This document shows positions 56,654-64,000 of a stretch of DNA of 64,000 nucleotides, piece by piece (the first letter of the stretch is position 1; each line of letters starts with the position of its first letter). The notes below the pieces were generated by a model. The model saw only the letters and a list, made by a program, of their open reading frames with translations. It made no database searches and was not told where the DNA came from. This stretch comes from Eutrigla gurnardus (Eukaryota > Chordata > Actinopteri > Perciformes > Triglidae), in assembly GCA_963514095.1 (NCBI GenBank), contig OY741266.1, positions 17,076,455-17,140,454 on the forward strand, given 5' to 3'. A program made the translations under genes and the position numbers.

Positions 56654-59403
56654 CTGAAAAAACACAACGAAGTGAGTATATCCTTTGAGAGAACGTGTCA
56701 TGTTCTTAATTGTAGAAGTGCACGGCTGAAAGTGAGAGTCAGATGTGGGCCCTACCTCATTTTCAATGTCTTGGAGAGACTTTATACGAATGTTGTTTAG
56801 TTGAAAGTTCAGTTGAAGGGCCTAAACGAGAGAGACATGGTAAAGAAAGGTGAATACATGTTTGTATTAGAGGCTTGGGGTTGTTGAAATCGCCAAACAT
56901 ACCTTGCCGTTTGCGTGGATATCAAACTTTGGGTGCAGGCTAAAGGGAACTCCATCCAGAGCTGCAGAGGGTGAAGGTAGATAATAGTTGAGTGAGCTTC
57001 CTGCAGTGAGAAATAGGACTTTGTTTTCTGTATATGAGACTCGGCGTACCTGTGATTACATGGAAACTGCTATCAGCAGGTTTGTCCGAGTTGTCCTTGG
57101 TGGGGAGGCTGTGGCGTCTCTGACTCAGTCTATTATGTGGCAGCGGAGGAGGGGGGTTGCTGCGGAGACAGATAGATAGGTATTCACGCCAAGGGTAAAA
57201 CATCGGCAGAATACAAACTGTGTTATACTGTCGAGTTATAAAACAGCATCCTTTATTTTATTTATGAAGAGAAGCACAAAATGATGTCTCATCTATATGA
57301 AAACTAGTTTTCCAAATTGTTACGGTCATGTGAATTGGCTGTATTTACACACCCGTGTACCAGAAGAGCCACAACATGGCCCTGAATAAAGGACGTACCT
57401 GGGTCTGAGGGGCAGAGGAGCAGATGGCAGCTCCAGCGAGAGTCTGCGGATGTCCAGGCTGACACTGCGGGGCTTTGCTTGGGGCATGGGGCAGGAGAAA
57501 TGACCCTTTCTGCACCACAGCACGTAGCCATGGACGTCCCTGGGGAAAAGAGACATTTGATGACACATGTACACACATGTAATTACCAATCCAGCAGTGA
57601 ATTAAAATAATTCATGTCTAAATACAGACCACTGGTCATTGGATTTAAGAAATGCCTTGATAGAACAGGTGCAAATCAAAGGTTTGCCTGAGTGAATGCT
57701 ACCAACCCCACGTATGTGTAGTGCTGCAGCATCATCTTGCTTTTGGCTGTCACTTTGATATCCAAAACAGCTGTGTCCACACTGCCCACTGGGACGACGC
57801 GAACACACACACGTTTCTTCTTCCAAACAGAGGCCTCTGGATGGATGGATGGATACACACACACACGCACACACAATACATCAAATATCAGGGATTTGTG
57901 TGGAAGTTGGTGGCGGGGAAAGACACAGTGGCTCCTTAGAAACACAATTTCGTTCCAATGAATGTATGCAGGATAGCTTGCATTGCTATCTTTGCAAGGA
58001 CCAAGTTGAGCTTTCCATACACGAGCAATGCTCGGCCACTTTTCAGGTTAAGGTTAGAATTAAGCTTAAGGTCAGGGCGAAGGATGAGTTTAGGTATTTG
58101 GTTGAGTGGATTCGGGTTAGGTGCAGGAATAGAAAGACAAAAATGTGAGTGAGTGTGTATGTACTCACTTGCTTCGAGGTGCTCTGCTATATAGCAATAA
58201 CCATGAGGAATAGATTCCTTGTCTGAAATAAGCCGGATATCAGACACCACCATGCCGCCTGCCAAGTCCTACGGAGAGGGACACAGTCCATTTATGGAAG
58301 ACAGAGAACAAAGGGTTGGTGTGAAACATGCAGGAAGTACTGTGGTAATATGAATACACATGTAATAGAGTTATTATATCATTATTAAAAGTATGCAAGT
58401 GTCCGTGATCTGATATCCGTCCGTTACCTTGCTGTAACAGAGGTAATATCCAGACTTCATTGCAAAGCTGCGTGTAAAATTTGCAGCTGATCCGTCTTCT
58501 GTGATGCTGATCTGCAGAGTGACAGAGAGATTTGTGAGGTAAAGTAGCACATTTTATATATATATATACCACATCTGACAACACAAAGGTTAACACCTTG
58601 AGGAAAAATAGGCAAGTAAAGATAATATAAATAATATAGCAAGTTGAGGCATAAAGAGAGCGGATATTGTTAGCAGTGGCTTATGTTCAAAACCACACAA
58701 TTAAGAGCTTTTTTGTTCAGTTGGTAGTTTACAGTATTTGACGTCACTTCTAAACCACTCTGTTTCTAACTGTTAGGTTTACCGCTCATAAAAACACTCA
58801 GTCAGCATTCAATTTTACTCTGATGCTGTAATTTGTGCCATTTTCTTGGTTTTGGACTCTATAGTCATACTGCACAGTGTAATGGGTTATCTGATGATAA
58901 CTAGAAGGTATCCTTGCTGAACAGCTACTACTTTATTCAGATGAGGACCTAACACTTGTTTCTATTTTCCGCTCTTACTTTAACAACAATGATATGTTGT
59001 GGTTTCTTTCATTCGACAAAATGTACTTATTGTAAGTCACTATGGACAAAAGCGTCTGCTAAATGCCCTAAATGTAAATGTTAACAATATGGCTGCATAC
59101 ATACATGGTCCATCCATTTTTCCTCCCACTGATTGCATCGTGGATATACATTACATTTATACATTTAAATCTGAATATTGTTTGCAAACTACTGTAGACA
59201 AGACTAATGCAATATTATTTCCCTTAGAAATAATCCATGCATTGCTTTCAACTCACTGAGGCCAAGGAAAGAGATTGCTAAACCTTAAATCTACCCATAA
59301 TAGGTTTGTATACCAGAGTGAAATTTTTGGGACAGGTGCCGGAGTTGGAGGTCCATGCCACGGCTGTAACTGGTCTGATGACCACGTGATCCATCAAAGA
59401 CAT
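56567..59403 (-). CDS. mvb12a: Multivesicular body subunit 12A (ESCRT-I)
   Basis: An ESCRT-I subunit that helps sort ubiquitinated cargo into multivesicular bodies. Nine coding exons: 59314-59403, 58428-58511, 58169-58268, 57707-57836, 57399-57539, 57050-57159, 56903-56961, 56756-56821 and 56567-56653, in frame, giving 288 residues (human 273). The N-terminal half is a MABP domain (DIRLISDKESIPHGYCYI, KKKRVCVRVVPVGSVDTAVL). A Pro/Arg linker (NPPPPLPHNRLSQRRHS) follows, then a C-terminal UMA domain (ALDGVPFSLHPKF, IRIKSLQDIENEYNYTFAVE). It resembles MVB12A more than MVB12B in the WKKKRVCV and CRKGHF segments. One donor (after 57707) is weak. Confidence 0.93.
56756..56821 (-). CDS. mvb12a: mvb12a coding exon 8: UMA core
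   Basis: 22 codons, ALQLNFQLNNIRIKSLQDIE then NE. IKSLxDIE is the UMA signature. Acceptor TCGTTTAG|GCCCTT and donor AATGAG|GTAGGG. Confidence 0.93.
56903..56961 (-). CDS. mvb12a: mvb12a coding exon 7: UMA start
   Basis: ALDGVPFSLHPKFDIHANGK, the conserved opening of the UMA domain. Acceptor CTCTGCAG|CTCTG and donor GGCAAG|GTATGT. Confidence 0.93.
57050..57159 (-). CDS. mvb12a: mvb12a coding exon 6: Pro-rich linker
   Basis: Completes Ser182, then NPPPPLPHNRLSQRRHSLPT and KDNSDKPADSSFHVIT. The proline run followed by Arg resembles an SH3-binding segment, as reported for MVB12A. Acceptor CTCCGCAG|CAACC and donor CACAG|GTACGC. Confidence 0.88.
57399..57539 (-). CDS. mvb12a: mvb12a coding exon 5
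   Basis: Completes Gly135, then DVHGYVLWCRKGHFSCPMPQ and a Ser/Leu-rich stretch ending APLPLRP. The WCRK block aligns with IWCKK of human MVB12A, which fixes the frame. Acceptor TTTCCCCAG|GGACG and donor CCCAG|GTACGT. Confidence 0.88.
57707..57836 (-). CDS. mvb12a: mvb12a coding exon 4
   Basis: Completes Lys92, then ASVWKKKRVCVRVVPVGSVD and TAVLDIKVTAKSK to YTYVG. Acceptor CATCCAG|AGGCC sits next to an ATGG tandem. The donor needed to keep frame is GTGGG|GTTGGT, which departs from consensus. Confidence 0.88.
58169..58268 (-). CDS. mvb12a: mvb12a coding exon 3
   Basis: 33 codons plus one base, DLAGGMVVSDIRLISDKESI then PHGYCYIAEHLEA, the core of the MABP domain. Acceptor TCCGTAG|GACTTG and donor GCAA|GTGAGT. 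Confidence 0.93.
58428..58511 (-). CDS. mvb12a: mvb12a coding exon 2
   Basis: 28 codons, ISITEDGSAANFTRSFAMKS then GYYLCYSK, matching the KSGYFLC block of the MABP domain. Acceptor CTCTGCAG|ATCAGC and donor AGCAAG|GTAACG. Confidence 0.92.
58512..59313. other. mvb12a: mvb12a intron 1 (coding) with teleost repeat tail
   Basis: 802 bases. At about 59028-59080 it holds ATTGTAAGTCACTATGGAC and AAAAGCGTCTGCTAAATGCC, a block found at the end of many dispersed teleost repeats. No other feature. Confidence 0.6.
59314..59403 (-). CDS. mvb12a: mvb12a coding exon 1
   Basis: 30 codons, MSLMDHVVIRPVTAVAWTSN then SGTCPKNFTL. The ATG is the first codon after the acceptor CTTCCTCAG, so the 5' UTR must be in an upstream exon. 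A second in-frame ATG (MDH) could also start translation. Donor CACTCTG|GTATAC. Confidence 0.85.
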
Positions 59404-59550
59404 CTGAGGAAGAGAGAAAGGAAAAAAATGACCACTGTGCATCTGGAGGAGAGGGTGGACATCATCATAAATGTGTCTTTTAATGGTGGAGGCAAACATA
59501 AAATCTTGTTGGTGCTCACTTGACTTATTTTTTATAGAAATTACACTATA

Positions 59551-59551
<1 letters not shown>

Positions 59552-59632
<81 letters not shown>
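59552..59632. repeat. (TG)n(GA)n microsatellite
   Basis: About 68 bases of TG followed by a short GA run. It lies in the intron between the probable 5' UTR exon and coding exon 1 of mvb12a. Confidence 0.97.
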
Positions 59633-60300
59633 AAGACAGAAAGAGAGAGAATTTTATCTTGGACTGACTGGCACTGTGAACCAATGTTTTGTGTCCATGT
59701 GACTCCCATTCAGTCCAGTAATTTCGGTTATCCCTAGGCTACATTGTCTCAGGCAGAAAGTTCCTATTCAGTGCAAGAATGATGCAGAGATATTAATGGG
59801 AGCGCTACCACAGCATTCACAGCAGGGCAAAATCTCTGATTGTAGACACATTACTGTTGTCTCATGGTATGATATCATCATATTGCATACCCTTGGTACT
59901 CAGTCAGGAAGTCATCAAGCATGATGGTGATTTTTAACTGAACAAATGCCAGACTAATTCAGCTTCTAAGTGCGAAAACATAAAATGAGGACAAAGGTAT
60001 TTATGTACTTACGTTACTAACAGCCCGCCTATGTACGTAAGAAACTGGTTATTGTTATTATGAAGAATATTTGGTATGAGGGCAGGACATCGATACCTGT
60101 TAACGTTTGAAATCAATCCAGGCTGAGATTTGACAGTTTAATTGCAACTTTGACACATTCGCAAAATGATCCCACTTCCTTGTCCTCTAACAAATCCACG
60201 TATATTGTAAAATAGTTACTAATGAGACAACCGTAGTACTGTTTTAATACATGTTCTAGTACAAGTACTTAGCGTTACCTACATGACAAGCCGAGCTTAC

Positions 60301-60480
60301 CTCACAATAGTACCGACTGTTCCATAGACAAAACTTCGCTGTTTCTTGTTCAAAATTAGCTAATTTGCTGTTGTTTCGGGAGGCGACTGTTAACACCGTA
60401 AAAACACATACGTACTCTGTCTCTCTGTCTGTGTCCACTTCTGCCGGTTCGAGGGGAAACGCTTTGGCAGCCAAAACAAC
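60301..60480 (-). other. mvb12a: Probable mvb12a 5' untranslated exon
   Basis: A strong minus-strand donor TGTGAG|GTAAGC ends at 60301. The upstream sequence is CpG-rich and open in the frame that continues into the mvb12a ATG for about 58 codons, but has no ATG, so I treat it as 5' UTR. An alternative donor TAG|GTAACG is at about 60279. The 5' limit is arbitrary. Confidence 0.45.
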
Positions 60481-60615
60481 TTTTCAGTTTAACAGCCGGA
60501 GCTTCTTGGTCGTTCTCTTCAAAGCAGGAAGTGCCGAAGCCATTCCGACTCCAACTCCCGTCAGTCCACGGGGCACGACGTCACCGCTAAACGCTGACTC
60601 GAGTCTGGACACAAG
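60481..60615. promoter_or_regulatory. Probable bidirectional promoter
   Basis: CpG-rich DNA between the mvb12a 5' exon (minus) and a plus-strand coding-like exon at 60616. It contains an ETS-type CAGGAAGTG (60525-60533) and a CRE-like CGACGTCA (60576-60583), both frequent in bidirectional housekeeping promoters. Confidence 0.4.
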
Positions 60616-60671
60616 ATGGCAGCATTAGAACAATCAGAGAAACTGCTGGACGATTTCACACAATACACGCT
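60616..60671 (+). CDS. Candidate first coding exon of a divergent gene
   Basis: ATG in strong context (ACAAGATGGC) opens MAALEQSEKLLDDFTQYTL, then a donor-like ACGCT|GTGAGA at 60671/60672. The acidic, helical N-terminus looks protein-like and sits in CpG-rich DNA head-to-head with mvb12a. I do not recognise the protein, and no second exon was identified before 64000, so the rest would lie beyond the window. Without the splice, the frame ends at TGA at once (60672-60674 region). Confidence 0.35.
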
Positions 60672-61694
60672 GTGAGACGGGCTTTTCTTCTTTCTTCGCT
60701 AGACGTGTACACGTACTGTGGTATTTGATATTGCGTGGTTCTCGTCGGTTTGTCTTGCTTGTGTACCCAAATAACAGGAAGAAAACAAACACTTGGTCTA
60801 TTTCAGCTCGTTCACAACAAACACACCGGCTACTGCGGATATAACTAGGTGTGGACGGAGGGGTGCAAAGAGAGGGATCGATTCTCATTTACATGAAAAT
60901 GAGGGTGAGCAGGGCAGACTGAGGTGGAGGAGAGGAGAGAGTGAAGGGGGGATAATGAAAAAGGGTGACAGGAGGCGGGTGGCGGGGAGTGGGAGATAAA
61001 GAAGGGATGAATTGTAGGGAACAGAGGGGGGGTTTTCAAAGGGCAAGGAGACGCTGTGAGTCCAGACTATAGTGATGAAAACTACGCTTGGTTTAAAGGA
61101 TAACATATTTATTGAACATTAGAGTATATTGAATCCATCTCACATACACTTCAGTAAATGTGTTGAAATAGCACCCAAAAAATGCATCATTTAGACAAAT
61201 CCTCACTGATTTTTTATTTTTCTTTATTGCTATTTTAGGAAATTACTCTTTAAAAAAAGGAATGAAATCTTTGGGACCCTTTTTAAAAGATATTCATATT
61301 GGATGGAGCGGAGTATAGCAAGGCACACATTGTTTTCATAGTGACAATATGAAAAATATACAATAAAATCTGTCTTATCCTTGAAAGTGCTGTTTTAATG
61401 TAAAAACATGCACAAAATACTTTTCCCAACAGCAGCAGAGGTGGGGTCAAGTCCTTCCCATAACTCTGGGATGTTGAAATCTGTTTTGAGTAGTCAAGTG
61501 AGCCTAGATAATGTGAATAATCCAGCAAACAATACACAAACACCTAAATAACTCACTCTTAACCTTTGCTTAAAACGTGTGTGGCTTTTCAGCACATTTT
61601 TTTAATCTGAGCCTGAGCGTGATGGTCGTTTCTGTCCTGTGGAAGACATCATGCCTATTCCTGTGCCCTAGAAAAAGCAACCGCACACCCTCAG

Positions 61695-62640
61695 GGACTA
61701 CAGGCTAGTGGCTTTCAAATGTGATGAATTACGGGAGACGCTGGTCCTGAAACACCTACGTTCATTAGTCGAGTTATCATTGGACCCACAGTTCGCCTGA
61801 CAGCCCTGCATTGGGGTGGAAAACGCATTTTCTTTGTGCTGCACAGAGCTTATACTCACCTGGAAGAGGCAGGCAGCACTGTGAGAGTCATGCTCAGGAC
61901 TACCTGACATGCAGGTGGATTCACTAGTAGATCACCAACTACTTCCGAGGTCGGCCACAGTATGTGTTCACACTCGTACTTCGTGGCTCGCAGTCCTGTG
62001 GGCTGTATCAGGGGGTGACAAGAGGCCGGGAACAGGAGTGTGGTGGGCAGCTTTATGGAGTAGTGTGGCGAGTGGTGCAGAAACACGCTACAGATGTTTT
62101 ATTGCTCGGTAGTGGTCCGCGTCATCTTCTACACTGTGGCGGTGCTGGGGCAGCAGGGTGAAGGCAGCTGATACCAATACTCTCAATAAGCTCACCAGGA
62201 AAGCTGCTTCCATCCTGGGAGTTGAACTGGAGTCTTAGGTGGAGGCGCCAGAGACTAGAATGCTGCGGTGACTACTCAGTATTATGGACAATGTTTCTCA
62301 TGCTGGAGTCACTTCACAGCACCTTCAGCCGTAGACTGAGACGACCTGGGCGCCACAGGAAGTCTTTTCTACCAGTGGCCATCAAAACTGCTTAAGTCCT
62401 CCCCCTTCCGCAGCAGTTGAAACATATTATTCTCAAAAATGTGCAATATTATATTACCTTTCAATATCATTGCTTATATTACTTTATGTGCAATATACAT
62501 TATATTACTTTTCTACATCATTGACAATAATACTCTCAATAACATGCACAATATTACTCTTATATCTCTAATTTATTTTACTATTTGGCACTAGTGTTAG
62601 TACTTCTTATACACTGAATATATAGCATCATCTTATCGTA
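61695..62640 (+). mobile_element. Truncated, decayed LINE (L2/CR1-like)
   Basis: Plus-strand sequence carries degraded reverse-transcriptase C-terminal motifs, including KLTRKAASILGVELES near 62187, MDNVSHAGV near 62284 and RKSFLPVAIKTA followed by a stop near 62394. An AT-rich tail with repeated TGCAATATTA/TATTAC follows. Many stops and frameshifts. The clade call is tentative. Confidence 0.6.
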
Positions 62641-63264
62641 TGCACCATGAAGGCACACGGTTTAGGAACAGCACAGCTACAGACAATAGACTCTCATAAC
62701 AGGCAACGACACTTAATCAACTCGAATGTTGTGTGTACATGTGTGTAAATGAGAAAAAGACACTCCATTGGAGCAGCCAGAGGTGCTCAGGTCCCTGTTG
62801 GCATGGCAACATGCAGAGCAGACCACAGGGGGTGTTTGTAGAGGGGGGAGGGCTGGAGCGGGTGGACTGTTCCATCTTGGTGAAAATAGGAGATCAATGT
62901 TTATTCCGAGCATTTAGCTTTATTGGCTGATTGGCCAATTAATGAGAATGAGCCAGCTGTAATCTGCAGGGACTAAAACAATAGGGAGATGAGGCAAATT
63001 GCCAGCGAGTGCATCCATGTGTGTCTGAATGCCTGTACATCTGTGTGTCTGGTGGTTGGGGGGTGCATGCAGCTGCCGGTGTGTGAGCAGTAGTAAATAA
63101 AGAGAGTGATAGACTGAGTGAGAGAGTACGTTCAGACGCTCTGGTGCTTCTTACAATTCATTCATCTTTTCCATTAAGTCAGCCTCCTGTCCAGAGTGAC
63201 AGCAGTAGACACGCGTGCAAACAAACACACACTGCAGTCTCAATCCACCCCCCACCCCCCCCCT

Positions 63265-63265
<1 letters not shown>

Positions 63266-63345
<80 letters not shown>
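63266..63345. repeat. (CA)n microsatellite after a C-rich tract
   Basis: About 80 bases of CA preceded by a C-rich run (63247-63264), near the right edge. Confidence 0.97.
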
Positions 63346-63347
<2 letters not shown>

Positions 63348-64000
63348 CACACGCACACACTGCTTCCCCACAGACAGGTGGTACGTGTATGGGGGTATTT
63401 TCGGACGTCTTTCGGACACACGCACGCACCCACACACAGTTTGCATGAGTATTGGCATCGTCATCATCATCGTCAACGTCAACAACAACATTGTTTCCAT
63501 GGTGAGATGATGGCCTCCTCGCGGTTTCAAATCAAACTGCAGCATTCCCCGGAGCCCGCCGACATACTGATGGAGAGCTGCGTCAAGGGAACCAGAAAAA
63601 GCCAGAAAGAGGCCGGAATTGAATCATCGTTTCTTTCAAAATAAAAGTACTAAAACTCCTAAATTTGACCCCATTTTAATTCGTTTATGATAAAGTGATC
63701 TTGCAACGTAGCATCCCTAATGATGTTTCACAAATTTAAATTTTATCAATGTTCTGCAGCTTGTGACCGTATTATTCTGTTGGGACTGACATTAGATATT
63801 AAAAATAATTTCACAAGTCTACAGAAGACTACACACCTGCATTCTAGAAGCTCTGCTCTATTAGACATACAACATAACATTCACAATTACAGATTATAAA
63901 ACTGGTGAAGTAGACCAGATGTGCATACAAATGTCCAGATTAATGTGATTACCCTGCCGGTATATATACACAGTCTAAATGGATCACTGACAAGTAGAAA

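Larger units (their letters stand above)
60672..64000. other. Right flank: repeats, possible intron
   Basis: No gene seen. It may be intron 1 of the candidate divergent gene. Contents: G-rich plus-strand patch near 60900-61040, LINE remnant at about 61695-62640, (CA)n at 63266-63345. Confidence 0.5.

Overview
This window is ordinary nuclear DNA from a ray-finned fish, most likely a spiny-rayed (percomorph) teleost. The reasons are four intron-split vertebrate genes, very dense (CA)n microsatellites, decayed Tc1/mariner, hAT-like and TTAA-type DNA transposons, and tRNA-derived SINEs of kinds common in teleosts. The species assignment is inference. There is no bacterial, viral or CRISPR content.

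All four recognised genes lie on the minus strand, so each reads right to left. From left to right they are: (1) adcy9, adenylate cyclase type 9, six coding exons between 583 and 23959; the 3' end with the second catalytic domain lies off the left edge. (2) srl, sarcalumenin, complete, eight coding exons between 31237 and 44861, including a 421-codon acidic exon. (3) tfap4, transcription factor AP-4, complete, seven coding exons between 48097 and 54085. (4) mvb12a, an ESCRT-I subunit, complete, nine coding exons between 56567 and 59403, with a probable 5' untranslated exon near 60301-60480. Exon boundaries were read by hand from GT/AG sites; in all four genes every junction keeps frame. A short plus-strand coding-like exon at 60616-60671 may start a divergent gene sharing the mvb12a promoter.

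Between the genes: adcy9 intron 1 (16.4 kb) and srl intron 1 (6.2 kb) hold most repeats. CpG-rich probable promoters lie at about 25.6-26.7 kb (adcy9), 53.0-54.6 kb (tfap4) and 60.3-60.7 kb (mvb12a). srl instead has a TATA box at 44899-44906. The right 3.3 kb is non-genic and includes a decayed LINE and a long (CA)n tract.

The genes do not form one pathway. adcy9 makes cAMP at the plasma membrane, srl buffers calcium in the muscle sarcoplasmic reticulum, tfap4 is a bHLH-zip E-box regulator, and mvb12a sorts ubiquitinated cargo. The adcy9-srl-tfap4 order and orientation match human 16p13.3, whereas human MVB12A is on chromosome 19. I found no convincing new multi-gene system. The most useful leads are splicing-related (a CA-repeat abutting the adcy9 exon 5 donor, a skippable acidic srl exon, a splice-site-rich minisatellite in srl), a perfect CRE upstream of adcy9, clustered AP-4 sites upstream of tfap4, and several perfect hairpins.
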